Notes under the pieces: generated by a model | Seen by the model: only the letters and a program-made list of their open reading frames with translations | The model's database searches: none | What the model was told of the DNA's origin: nothing | Translations under genes and position numbers: made by a program | In this document: positions 16,595 to 25,419 of the stretch, piece by piece | How the letters are laid out: every line of letters starts with the position of its first letter | Numbering within the stretch: position 1 is the first letter of the stretch | NCBI GenBank assembly: GCA_025934735.1 | Contig: JAICWP010000022.1 | Span: 1 to 64,000, forward strand | Length of the DNA stretch: 64,000 nt | Source: Terriglobales bacterium | GTDB taxonomy: Bacteria; Acidobacteriota; Terriglobia; Terriglobales; Acidobacteriaceae | Direction of reading: 5' to 3'

Positions 16595-19261
16595 TTACGC
16601 CCTCGCCGGATCCGGCTTGTCGCTCTTGACGCCTAGCTCCGCGAAGGCCTTCTCCGCCTTGCCCGCATCGAATTTCTTCTCCCGAGCTAAGGCAGCCAAG
16701 GCCGCGGCCACGATGGACTCGGCGTTGACTTCAAAGTGGCGCCGCAGATGCTCGCGGTTGTCGCTGCGCCCGAATCCGTCCGTGCCCAGCGAAACCAGCC
16801 GTCCGCCCAGCCAGGGCGCCAGCTGGTCGGGAACAATCTTCATGTAGTCGGTAGCCGCCACAATCGGGCCGTCATTTCCCTCCAGCGCGGTGGAAATATA
16901 CGGCCGCTTTGGCGGTTTAGCCGGATGCAGCCGGTTCCAGCGCTCCGTGGCCAGCGCTTCCCGCCGCAGTTCGTTGTAACTGGTGGCGCTCCACACGTTG
17001 GCGCGCACACCATATTTCTCCGCCAGAATGCCCTGAGCCCGAAGCGCCTCGTTCAGGATGGGGCCGCTGCCGAAGAGCTGCGCCACGGCCTTGCCGCCCT
17101 CCGCCTGCTTGTAGCGGTAAATGCCGCGCAGAATGCCTTCCCGGCAGCCTTCGGCCATTTCCGGCATGACATAGTCTTCGTTATATACGGTGATGTAGTA
17201 GAAGCGGTCTTCGTGCTCCTGGTACATGCGCCGCAAGCCATCCTGAATGATCACCGCGGTTTCATAGGCGAAGGCGGGGTCGTAAGCGGCGCAGGTCGGC
17301 ACCGCGCTCGCCAGCACATGGCTGTGTCCGTCCTGGTGCTGCAGGCCTTCGCCGGAAAGCGTGGTGCGCCCGGCCGTGCCGCCCATCAGGAAGCCCTTGC
17401 CGCGTGCGTCGGCAAATGCCCAGATCAGGTCGCCAATGCGCTGGAACCCAAACATGGAATAGTAGGTGAAGAACGGAACCATGGGCACACCGTAGTTCGA
17501 ATAGGAGGTCCCGGCGGCGGTGAATGACGCCATGGAACCGGCCTCGGTGATGCCCTCCTCCAGAATCTGGCCGTCCTTTTCTTCGCGATAGTAGAGGACC
17601 ATCTCCTGGTCGTGCGGGTTATAGAGCTGTCCCTGGCTGGCGTAAATGCCGACTTGGCGGATGATGGATTCCATGCCGAAGGTGCGGCCCTCATCCGGAA
17701 TAATGGGCACCACGAGCTTGCCAACCTTGGGGTGCTTCAGCAGGTGGCGCAGCAGGCTGACAAAAGCCATGGTGGTGGAAACGGCACGCCCACGCGAGCC
17801 CTCCAGCCATTCCGAAAAATACTCCAGCGGCGGTGCCTCAAATTCGAAATTCGGCTTGGCCTCGCGGCTGGGCATATAGCCGCCCAGAGCCTGCCGCCGC
17901 TCCTTCAGATACTGAATCTCCTCGCTGTCCTCGGGCGGCCGGTACAGTGAGCCTTCTTTCGCGGCCTTCTCCGGAATTGGAATCTCGAAGCGGGCGCGGA
18001 ATGCCGCCAGCGCCTGGTCGCTGAGCTTCTTCTCCTGATGGGTAGCGTTGCGGGCTTGCGCCGATCCCAAGCCGTAGCCTTTCACGGTCTTGGCCAGAAT
18101 CACGGTAGGCCTGCCTTCATGCCGCACCGCCTGGTAATAGGCGTTGAAGACCTTCTGCGGATCCAGGCCGCCGCGCGGCAGGCGGAAGATCTGCTCATCC
18201 GTCATGTCCTTGACCAATTCAAGCGTTTCCGGGTACTTACCGAAGAACTCCTTGCGAATGAAGTCTCCGCTTTTGGCTTTGAAATTCTGGTACTCGCCAT
18301 CCACGCACTCTTCCATGCGCTTAAGCAGGAGGCCGCTGCGGTCGCGGGCCAGCAACTGATCCCAAGGCGAGCCCCAGATCACCTTGATCACGTTCCAGCC
18401 GGCACCGCGGAAGGCGGCTTCCAGCTCATTGATGATTTTTCCGTTGCCGCGAACCGGGCCATCCAGGCGCTGCAGGTTGCAGTTGATAACAAAAATCAGG
18501 TTGTCGAGATGCTCCCGCGAACCCAGCGTGAGTGAGCCCATGGTTTCGGGCTCATCGGTTTCACCATCGCCTACAAACGCCCATACCTTGCGCGGCGTTT
18601 TGGGAATGATGCCGCGGTTCTCCAGGTAGCGCATGAAGCGCGCCTGGTAAATGGCATTGATAGGCCCAATGCCCATGGAAACCGTGGGGAAACGCCAGAA
18701 GTGGGGCATCAGCCAGGGATGCGGGTAAGAGGGAAGGCCTGGGGTGTCGCGCAATTCATGACGGAAGTTCTCCAAATCCTGCTGAGTAAGGCGGCCCTCC
18801 AGAAACGCGCGCGCGTAAACGCCGGGCGAGGCGTGCCCCTGAAAGTAAATCAGGTCACCGGGCTGGTCACCGTAGGTGGCCTGGAAAAAGTGGTTGAAGC
18901 CGACTTCCAGCAGGGTGGCCAGCGAGGAATAGGTGGAAATATGGCCGCCAATGCCAGGGTCCTTCTTGTTCTGGCGGTGCACCATGGCCATGGCGTTCCA
19001 GCGGATCAGGCTCTTGATGCGGCGCTCCAGCGCTCGGTCGCCAGGGTAGGGCACTTCGTCCTCTACCGGGATGGTGTTTACATAAGGCGTGTTCAGCTGC
19101 ACAGGCATGTTGACGCCCGCCTGCTGTGCCCGCCGGGTCAGCGCGTCCAGCAGCTGCGCCGCCTGGGATGGCCCTTCCTGGGCCAAAAGCTGCTCAAAAG
19201 CCTCTATCCATTCGCTTACTTCTTCGTTCTCCGCGTGTACTGGGACAGTTCTCGCATTCAT
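16595..19261 (-). CDS. aceE: Pyruvate dehydrogenase E1 component, homodimeric type
   Basis: This 888-residue protein has the length and sequence of AceE. The thiamine-diphosphate motif GDGETDEPETMGSLTLGSRE (about residues 231-250) continues to LIFVINCNLQ. Substrate-site segments include RWNAMAMVHRQNK, GGHISTYSSLATLLEVGFNHFF and DEGRTFGMESIIRQVGIYASQGQ. It decarboxylates pyruvate and passes the acetyl group to lipoyl E2. The ATG at 19261 gives MNARTVPVHAENEEVSEW, as in relatives. E2 and E3 genes are not adjacent. Its direction matches the helicase-nuclease gene upstream, 116 bp away. Confidence 0.97.
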   Translation of the reverse strand: MNARTVPVHAENEEVSEWIEAFEQLLAQEGPSQAAQLLDALTRRAQQAGVNMPVQLNTPYVNTIPVEDEVPYPGDRALERRIKSLIRWNAMAMVHRQNKKDPGIGGHISTYSSLATLLEVGFNHFFQATYGDQPGDLIYFQGHASPGVYARAFLEGRLTQQDLENFRHELRDTPGLPSYPHPWLMPHFWRFPTVSMGIGPINAIYQARFMRYLENRGIIPKTPRKVWAFVGDGETDEPETMGSLTLGSREHLDNLIFVINCNLQRLDGPVRGNGKIINELEAAFRGAGWNVIKVIWGSPWDQLLARDRSGLLLKRMEECVDGEYQNFKAKSGDFIRKEFFGKYPETLELVKDMTDEQIFRLPRGGLDPQKVFNAYYQAVRHEGRPTVILAKTVKGYGLGSAQARNATHQEKKLSDQALAAFRARFEIPIPEKAAKEGSLYRPPEDSEEIQYLKERRQALGGYMPSREAKPNFEFEAPPLEYFSEWLEGSRGRAVSTTMAFVSLLRHLLKHPKVGKLVVPIIPDEGRTFGMESIIRQVGIYASQGQLYNPHDQEMVLYYREEKDGQILEEGITEAGSMASFTAAGTSYSNYGVPMVPFFTYYSMFGFQRIGDLIWAFADARGKGFLMGGTAGRTTLSGEGLQHQDGHSHVLASAVPTCAAYDPAFAYETAVIIQDGLRRMYQEHEDRFYYITVYNEDYVMPEMAEGCREGILRGIYRYKQAEGGKAVAQLFGSGPILNEALRAQGILAEKYGVRANVWSATSYNELRREALATERWNRLHPAKPPKRPYISTALEGNDGPIVAATDYMKIVPDQLAPWLGGRLVSLGTDGFGRSDNREHLRRHFEVNAESIVAAALAALAREKKFDAGKAEKAFAELGVKSDKPDPARA

Positions 19262-19377
19262 ATATAAATAGTATGCCTGTTTTGCGCGGCGCTTGCCCAG
19301 TGCCCGAGGTCATCCCTGGAGAAAAGCTGCGAGGGATGGCTGTTGGCTTTTGGGCGATGTCCCGATGATTAAGCTGA

Positions 19378-22300
19378 TTAATCGGACGCAGCGGCTAACT
19401 CCAGGGTGTACAGCTGCTCCTCGGTGGCCGGACACAGGGCGCGGAACTGGCAGGAACGGCAGTGAAACCCGGGTGTGGGATCAAACTCCCCGGCGGCCAT
19501 TTTGCGCGCCACCTCGGCAATGCGCTCCTGCGCCGCCTGCAATTCCTTGTCAGTACGGGTGGCTGAAACCTCGTCGGCGGTTTCCAGGTTATAAAACACC
19601 AGGCGCTCGGGCAGGTAGTCCCAGAGCTGGCGCGCAGCCAGGGCGTAAATGGAGAGCTGCAAGCTGCGCCGGGCGTCGGCGTCGGTTTTGGGCGTACCCG
19701 TCTTGTAGTCCACTATGACCACGCGCTGGCCGTCAATACGGTCCACGCGGTCAACGCGGCCCTTTACAACGATGCCTTCCACCGGGAACTGAAAACTCTT
19801 TTCGGTGGAAAGCACCTGGGGCATGGGCGCGCCGGCAAAGGCTTCGCAGAAGGCGGCCAGCTGTAGCCTGCCTTGTTTCAGGTAAAGCTCGCGCTGGTGC
19901 TGGTCGTCAAAAGGCAGATCAGCCAGGGCGTTTTCGAAGACCTCGAGCAACTGCTCCGGGGTGCGCGGGCGGCCCACGCGGATGGCTTCAAAGTAGTTGC
20001 CCAAAGCCGAGTGCATGGCCGACCCGAACTGCAAGGCCGCGGAAATATCACCCGGGATGTTCCATTCGCGGTTAATTTTGAATTTCAGAGGACAGGTTTC
20101 ATACATCTCAATGGCGCTGGCGCTGAGGGGCCCGGCAAGCGCGCGTTGCGAGGGCGGCAGCAGCATCCAGGCGCCCAGTCCGGCAACGCCGTTGGCAGCA
20201 GCCTGCGCGGCGATGCGCAGTTCAGGCGGGCGCACCCGCCAGCCGGGTGGCTGCACATGGCCATCCATCAGTTCGCGTACAAATCCCGCGGGGCGCGAGT
20301 CCTTGCCTTTCCCCGGCTTGGCGTAGATGGCCAGCGAGTCGCGTGCCCGGGTCATGGCCACATAGAAGAGACGGCGCTCTTCTTCGCGGTGCAGTTCCTT
20401 GTTGTCGCCCTTGGCCAGGCAACTGGGATCGCGCATGGCGGGCGGCATCTCAAACAGCTTTTCGCGGTAGCTGGTGGGGAAAGAACTGTTGTTGGCGCGC
20501 ACCACGAAGACGTGATCGAACTCCAGTCCCTTGGCGGAGTGCACGGTCATCAGGGCCACGGTGTTGACCGGATCCTGGGGTGCGGGCTGCTGGAAAGCGA
20601 CCACGCCGCCGGCTTGCGGGAAGTACTCCATGTATTCCAGAAACTCTTCCAAGCGACCGGTGCTGGTAATGGGCTTCCTGCTCCACTTCTCCACGAACTC
20701 GCGAAAAGCGACGACGGGAGGAGCAGCGGAATCAATTCCGAAACGCTTGATGGCAATGGCCAGGGCGGCAGCGGCTTTCCAATCGGCAGCCGCGACTTCC
20801 GCGCGCGCGTTTTCCACCGCCTTCAGTACGGTTTTGCCGCCGGCGATGCCGGAGAGCACGGTGACCAGTTCCGGTTGCCTGCCGGCGGCGCGCAAGGCTT
20901 CACGCATGGCGCTGCCGTCCAGCCCGAAAACCGGCAGCGCGGCCACGCGAAACAGGGCCGTGTTGTCCGGCGGGGCAAGCAGAGCGCGGAGGCACGCGAG
21001 CAGGTCGCGCAGTTCGCGGGTTTCCAGGGCATCCAGGCCTTCCACGCGGAAAGGAACGCGGTGAGCAGCCAGTTCTTTCACTACCTCTTCGCGATGACCG
21101 TGCGAGCGATAGAGCACCGCGCATCGTGGCCGGGCCTTGCTTCCGGCCGCCGCCGGAGTGCGCAGGATTCTGCCGGTCTGCTCCGCAATATCACCGGCTT
21201 CGTCCTCATTATCCGCGGCCATGACCAGGCTCACCGGTTCGGGCGCAAGGAACTTCCCTTCCGTCTTGGCCCGGCGCTCGCGATCGGAGGAAAGCGGCTG
21301 GCGCTCGAACCGGTCCTTCTTCCCGATGCGGCAGCCGACCGCCGGATTCTGGCCAATGACAGCAGCGGCGCAATGGAGAATTGCGGAAGTGGAACGCTGA
21401 TTGCGGTCGAGCACCACCGCCTTGGTCTCTGGAAAACAGGCCACGAACTCTTCAAAAGCAGCGCTGGAAGCACCGCGGAAACGGTAGATTGCCTGGTCCG
21501 GGTCGCCGACGGCGAAGATGTTGCGTTCCTTACCAGCCAGCAACTGGGCCAGCCCGATCTGCGCGATGTTTGAATCCTGGAACTCGTCAATCAGCAGGAA
21601 GCGGGCACGCTCCTGTTCCCGGCGTAGTGTTTGAGGATCGCTTTTGAGCACCTGGGTGGCGCGCAGGATCATATGGGCGAAGGTGCCGAGGTTGTCGGAC
21701 GCCAGCATGTCTTCGACTATGCGGAAAACGCGGGCAATTTCGCGGCACCGGGCCAGGACATCTTCGCGGGTAAGCTTGTCCGCGTCCTTGCTGCGGGTAA
21801 CACGTGGCAGCGGGTGCTTACCGGCTTGCAATTCCTGAACATAGATTTCGTAGTCGGCGGCGGATTTGAGCTCGTCGTGACAGTTGTCGAAAAAGTCGAG
21901 CAGAGCATCGAGAAACTGCGCCGGACGGACCGCGCGCGTGTAGTACTTGAGCTGGAGTTCGGGCAGGCGGCGGCGCAGGTACACCCAGAGATCCTGCGGT
22001 TCAACGACCTGAAACGCTTTGCCGCAATCCTGAAGAATGCGGTAGCAGAAGGCGTGGAAGGTGGTGGCCTGCAGGCCGCAAGCGGCGCTTTCGCCCATCT
22101 CAGCGATGACGCGCTGCTTGAGTTCATCGGCGGCGTTGTCGGTGTAGGTGATGGCGAGGATCTCCCCCGGAAGGGCATGGCCCTCACGGATGAGGCGGGC
22201 GAGGCGCTGGGTTAATACCGTGGTTTTCCCAGTCCCGGCGCCGGCCACCACCAGCATGGGCCCGGTGACGTGCTCCACCGCTTCTCGCTGGCGTGGATTC

Positions 22301-22398
22301 AATTCCAGGGCTGGAGCGAGCGCCGGGGCGGGCGCTGGACCGGCGGAAAACAATCCCATTTGCGAAGATGGAACCGCGGATTTGCGGCCGGTGGGCAT
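19378..22398 (-). CDS. UvrD/Rep-type superfamily 1 helicase fused to a RecB-like Fe-S nuclease
   Basis: A 1006-residue fusion. The helicase part has VVAGAGTGKTTVLTQRLARL (Walker A, about 51-70), LAITYTDNAADELKQRV (Ia), FLLIDEFQDSN (II), FAVGDPDQAIYRFRGA (III) and MTVHSAKGLEFDHVFV (V/VI region). The C-terminal PD-(D/E)XK nuclease has VVIVDYKTG followed by SLQLSIYALAARQL (QxxxY). Cysteines in YETCPLKF and C-RSC-QFRALC match the four-cysteine Fe-S cluster of AddB-type nucleases. It thus combines AddA-like helicase and AddB-like nuclease features in one chain, probably for double-strand-end processing or repair. It starts at MPTGRKSAVPSSQ; the start at MGLFSAG is possible. No AddB/RecC partner is in the window. 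Confidence 0.9.
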   Translation of the reverse strand: MPTGRKSAVPSSQMGLFSAGPAPAPALAPALELNPRQREAVEHVTGPMLVVAGAGTGKTTVLTQRLARLIREGHALPGEILAITYTDNAADELKQRVIAEMGESAACGLQATTFHAFCYRILQDCGKAFQVVEPQDLWVYLRRRLPELQLKYYTRAVRPAQFLDALLDFFDNCHDELKSAADYEIYVQELQAGKHPLPRVTRSKDADKLTREDVLARCREIARVFRIVEDMLASDNLGTFAHMILRATQVLKSDPQTLRREQERARFLLIDEFQDSNIAQIGLAQLLAGKERNIFAVGDPDQAIYRFRGASSAAFEEFVACFPETKAVVLDRNQRSTSAILHCAAAVIGQNPAVGCRIGKKDRFERQPLSSDRERRAKTEGKFLAPEPVSLVMAADNEDEAGDIAEQTGRILRTPAAAGSKARPRCAVLYRSHGHREEVVKELAAHRVPFRVEGLDALETRELRDLLACLRALLAPPDNTALFRVAALPVFGLDGSAMREALRAAGRQPELVTVLSGIAGGKTVLKAVENARAEVAAADWKAAAALAIAIKRFGIDSAAPPVVAFREFVEKWSRKPITSTGRLEEFLEYMEYFPQAGGVVAFQQPAPQDPVNTVALMTVHSAKGLEFDHVFVVRANNSSFPTSYREKLFEMPPAMRDPSCLAKGDNKELHREEERRLFYVAMTRARDSLAIYAKPGKGKDSRPAGFVRELMDGHVQPPGWRVRPPELRIAAQAAANGVAGLGAWMLLPPSQRALAGPLSASAIEMYETCPLKFKINREWNIPGDISAALQFGSAMHSALGNYFEAIRVGRPRTPEQLLEVFENALADLPFDDQHQRELYLKQGRLQLAAFCEAFAGAPMPQVLSTEKSFQFPVEGIVVKGRVDRVDRIDGQRVVIVDYKTGTPKTDADARRSLQLSIYALAARQLWDYLPERLVFYNLETADEVSATRTDKELQAAQERIAEVARKMAAGEFDPTPGFHCRSCQFRALCPATEEQLYTLELAAASD

Positions 22399-22504
22399 GG
22401 GGATGAGAGGGAGGTCGGTTCACATTATGCGGGAGATGCAGGATGGGGGCAACGGGGAAATTGGGGGGCGCAGCCGTTCGAAGCGCAGTCCCAAGTGGTC
22501 AACA

Positions 22505-22552
22505 GGCAGACTCGCTGGCTGACTGCTGAGCGCTGACTGCTGACTGCTGCCC
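22505..22552. repeat. Degenerate GACTGCTGA-type word tract
   Basis: The gap between the helicase and mrp holds CTGGCTGACTGCTGAGCG, then CTGACTGCTGACTGCTGC: imperfect tandem copies of CTGACTG. The same kind of word occurs at 10785-10806 and 32968-33000. No gene explains it. Confidence 0.6.
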
Positions 22553-22627
22553 CATCACGACCACCTGTGATGGCGGCGTATAATCAAAGATTAACGTGCA
22601 GCGTTCGCCGCTGCTGGAGGGACTTCC

Positions 22628-23479
22628 GTGAGTTCGCACATGCCGCCTCGCCCCGGACAACAGGCTCCCGGGCCGCAACCCATTCCCGGAGTAGATTCCA
22701 TTGTGGCCGTGGGCTCGGGCAAAGGTGGCGTTGGCAAAACCACGCTGGCGGTGAACCTGGCAGTGGCACTGGCGAAAATCGGGCACAAGGTAGGACTGCT
22801 CGATGCCGATGTTTACGGTCCCAACGTGCCGCTGATGCTGGGGGCCAACGCAACCCCGCGTGTGATTGGCGAGAACCGCATCGAACCGCTGGAGCGCTAC
22901 GGCCTGAAGGTGATTTCGGTGGGCTTCCTCAATCCCGGGGACCGCCCACTGATCTGGCGCGGGCCCATGCTGCACTCTATTGTGCGGCAATTCCTGGGGC
23001 AAGTGGAGTGGGGACAACTCGACTATCTGGTGGTGGACCTTCCCCCCGGCACGGGCGACGTGGCGCTGTCGCTGATTCAAACCGTGCCCCTGACCGGCGC
23101 CATCGTGGTTTCCACGCCGTCCGATGTTTCCCTGCAGGACGCCAGAAAGGCCATCGAAATGTTCCGCCAGGTAAAGGTGGACATCGTCGGCCTGGTTGAG
23201 AACATGAGTTTCTTTGTGTGCCCGCATTGCCACGAGGAGATTGACATCTTCTCCAAAGGCGGCGGGGAGCGCACGGCTAAGCAGTTCGACATTCCTTTCC
23301 TGGGACGGGTGGAGCTCGATCCCGAAATCCGCAAGGCGGGCGACACCGGTCTGCCTGCGGTGCTGGCCGGAGAAGAAGGCCCGCACGCAAAATCGCTCTA
23401 CGAATTTGCCCGCAAGGTGGCCGGCCGCCTGGGCGAAATCAAGGCTGCCTCGCCGGAAAGCGTAATACAAATACAGTAG
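22628..23479 (+). CDS. mrp: Mrp/ApbC-type P-loop ATPase, iron-sulfur cluster carrier
   Basis: A 283-residue ParA/MinD-superfamily protein with the deviant Walker A GSGKGGVGKTTLAVNLA (about residues 29-45), GLLDADVYGPNVPLMLG (A') and VVDLPPGTGDVALSL (Walker B/switch II). The C-PHC motif in MSFFVCPHCHEEIDIFS is the bridging cluster-binding CXXC of Mrp/NBP35. These proteins bind and transfer Fe-S clusters. The short form without the N-terminal DUF59 domain is present. A GTG start at 22628 follows CTGGAGGGA; an ATG at 22640 is possible. The STAS protein follows after an 87-bp gap. Confidence 0.95.
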   Translation: MSSHMPPRPGQQAPGPQPIPGVDSIVAVGSGKGGVGKTTLAVNLAVALAKIGHKVGLLDADVYGPNVPLMLGANATPRVIGENRIEPLERYGLKVISVGFLNPGDRPLIWRGPMLHSIVRQFLGQVEWGQLDYLVVDLPPGTGDVALSLIQTVPLTGAIVVSTPSDVSLQDARKAIEMFRQVKVDIVGLVENMSFFVCPHCHEEIDIFSKGGGERTAKQFDIPFLGRVELDPEIRKAGDTGLPAVLAGEEGPHAKSLYEFARKVAGRLGEIKAASPESVIQIQ

Positions 23480-23566
23480 GCAATGGCCACTGCCCAGTTG
23501 ACAGCAGCACCCACAAAGGGCAAACTTCGTGCGCCTCGCAAGCGCTGCCGCACGAAAGGAAAGCCC

Positions 23567-23917
23567 ATGCTGGAGATCCATTCCAAACGAATTCCCCCGG
23601 ACGTGATTGTGCTGGAACTGGCGGGAAGAATCACGCTGGGGCGCGACTCCCAACATCTGGAGTGGCTGGGAACGGCGCTGGTGCGCGACAAGGAGAAGAA
23701 AGTGGTGCTCGACCTCACCAACGTCAGCCGCTTGGACAGCACCGGCGTAGGCATCATCGTGATGGTCTGCGGACTGCTGAAACAAAGCGGCGGAGAGCTC
23801 CGCCTGGCCGGCGCCAAAGGCCTGGTAGATGATGTGCTGAAGCTCACCAATATCCATAGCATGATCGCAGTACATCCGAGCGCCGAGGCCGCAGCGGCCA
23901 GCTTCGGTTCGGCATAA
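23567..23917 (+). CDS. STAS-domain anti-sigma factor antagonist-like protein
   Basis: About 116 residues forming a single STAS domain: VIVLELAGRITLGRDSQHL, then KKVVLDLTNVSRLDSTGVGIIVMV, where DST at the start of the second helix carries the usual phosphorylatable serine, followed by GGELRLAGAKG and VDDVLKLTNI. Such proteins take part in partner-switching with an anti-sigma kinase. The ATG at 23567 follows CGAAAGGAAAG and matches the family start; the longer ORF from 23483 adds an unlikely basic tail. No kinase or sigma-factor gene is adjacent, so the partner is unknown. Confidence 0.88.
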   Translation: MLEIHSKRIPPDVIVLELAGRITLGRDSQHLEWLGTALVRDKEKKVVLDLTNVSRLDSTGVGIIVMVCGLLKQSGGELRLAGAKGLVDDVLKLTNIHSMIAVHPSAEAAAASFGSA

Positions 23918-23979
23918 ATCGTTCCCCGACAGAATTCCCGGGGCGCAACGTGCCGAACGCGTGAATCGTCACAATTGAA

Positions 23980-25245
23980 CTACTTTAATCGCGATAAGGC
24001 GAACAGCGGGTTGGGAGCTTTTTCGGTCATCACCAGGTCAGCAACCATTTCGCCGACGGCGGGACCGTGCTTGAAGCCATGGCCGGAGCCGCCGCCCAGC
24101 AGCCAGACGTTGGCCGCGCGCGGGTGGCGATCCATGATGAAGTTCTGATCCGGCGAATTTTCGTACTGGCAGACGCGGGATTCCAGCAGCGGCGCATCCT
24201 TCAAAGCAGGAAACCTCAGGCCGAGATGCTGGCGGGCGCTGGCCAGCCCTTCGGCGCTGGCTTCGCGCTGGCCGTTGGTGGGATCGAACAGCGGCCCTCG
24301 AGTGTCGTCGGCGATCTTGAAGCCACGCCGCGCCACTACGGGAAAACCATAAAAGAAGCGTTCGCCGTGGTCCACCCAGATGGGCATCTTTTCGGGATTG
24401 AAGCGGACATCGCCGGCAGCGGTTCCAAAGAAAAAGACTTCCTGGCGCGTAGGCCGGATCTTGTCGCCGATCACGTCGGGGAAAACCTTCCCCAGCCAGG
24501 GACCGCAAGCGAACACATAGCGTTCCGCAGCCAGGTGAGAGCCGTCTTCCAGGGCGGCGTGCTTTAACTCTCCCCCGCCGACGTCGGGGGCGACCACCGC
24601 GCCCTGCACATACTTTCCACCTTCGGAGATGAAGGCATCGCGCACGGCGGCGCAGGCTTCACGGGCCATCAGGCCGCCGCTCTCCGGTTCGAAAATGGCC
24701 CAGCTCACGCCTTCGAAGCTGACCTGGGGATAGCGGCGGACCAGTTCGTCGTGGCGCAACTCAGCGAACGGAATCCCCGCCTCCTTCAGCATGGGCAGAG
24801 ACCCCTTTTCGTAGGAATCATCCTCCCGGGCCACCATCCACAACACTCCGGTGCGGCGGAACAGCACGCGATTCCAGCGCTTCTGGTTTTCCTGCCAGAG
24901 CTGGAGAGCCCGGGCCACCATCTTGGTGTAGGGCTGGTTGGGGCCGTAGGTGCCACGAATGATGCGGGTTTCGCCTCCAGAGCTGGCACGGGAATTGCCC
25001 GGGCCCCAGGCGTCCACCAACGTGACGTGCGCTCCGCGGCGCAGCAGGTAGAGGGCGGTCCAGCCGCCAAAGGCGCCTGCGCCGACCACGATGACGCTCG
25101 GCCTAGTTCCAGAATTGGCAGAGTTGCTTTGACGATTGCTGGCCATAGTGTTCAATACCGGCGTAGCGGCGAAAGCCGTCCAACCGCCCAGGGCGGCTGA
25201 CGCCTTCAAAAACCATCTGCGGGAGACTTTTAGCAGTTTTGACAC
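23980..25245 (-). CDS. Tat-exported FAD-dependent oxidase, sarcosine / N-methyltryptophan oxidase family
   Basis: A 421-residue protein that starts with a twin-arginine signal (VSRRWFLKASAALGG, residues about 7-21). The FAD-binding Rossmann motif VIVVGAGAFGGWTALYLLRRG and the second flavin segment SGGETRIIRGTYG follow. In the C-terminal part RVCQYENSPDQNFIMDRHP carries the cysteine that binds FAD covalently in monomeric sarcosine oxidases, then LLGGGSGHGFKHGPAVG. The family oxidises secondary amines or N-methyl amino acids and makes hydrogen peroxide. Periplasmic location is inferred from the signal. It stands alone, convergent with the STAS gene, and the substrate is unknown. Confidence 0.9.
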   Translation of the reverse strand: MSKLLKVSRRWFLKASAALGGWTAFAATPVLNTMASNRQSNSANSGTRPSVIVVGAGAFGGWTALYLLRRGAHVTLVDAWGPGNSRASSGGETRIIRGTYGPNQPYTKMVARALQLWQENQKRWNRVLFRRTGVLWMVAREDDSYEKGSLPMLKEAGIPFAELRHDELVRRYPQVSFEGVSWAIFEPESGGLMAREACAAVRDAFISEGGKYVQGAVVAPDVGGGELKHAALEDGSHLAAERYVFACGPWLGKVFPDVIGDKIRPTRQEVFFFGTAAGDVRFNPEKMPIWVDHGERFFYGFPVVARRGFKIADDTRGPLFDPTNGQREASAEGLASARQHLGLRFPALKDAPLLESRVCQYENSPDQNFIMDRHPRAANVWLLGGGSGHGFKHGPAVGEMVADLVMTEKAPNPLFALSRLK

Positions 25246-25419
25246 GAAGGGAATTAAGCTATCCTTGAGCCTGGGGCAAGGTCAAGCTGCCCGTAACCAG
25301 GTAGGACTGGCTCATGGAAAGTTCTGCCAGCCATGAATCCCAGGCTAAGCGGCAGCATCTAAAGTACTTAGGAGAAGTTGAGGGCGGTCCCCCAGAAGGG
25401 CCGTTCGGTTGAGATAACG

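Noticed and set aside
19873-21573. Long plus-strand ORF (566 codons) opposite the helicase-nuclease gene
   Set aside because: It lies fully antisense to a gene with clear helicase and nuclease motifs, and its composition (His/Gly/Arg-rich) is that of a shadow frame in GC-rich DNA.
22499-23875. Minus-strand ORF opposite mrp and the STAS gene
   Set aside because: Crosses two genes with strong motifs; no start signal or domain.
23920-23945. GTTCCCCG...CCGGGG inverted repeat between the STAS and oxidase genes as a terminator
   Set aside because: Short stem, no T-tract.
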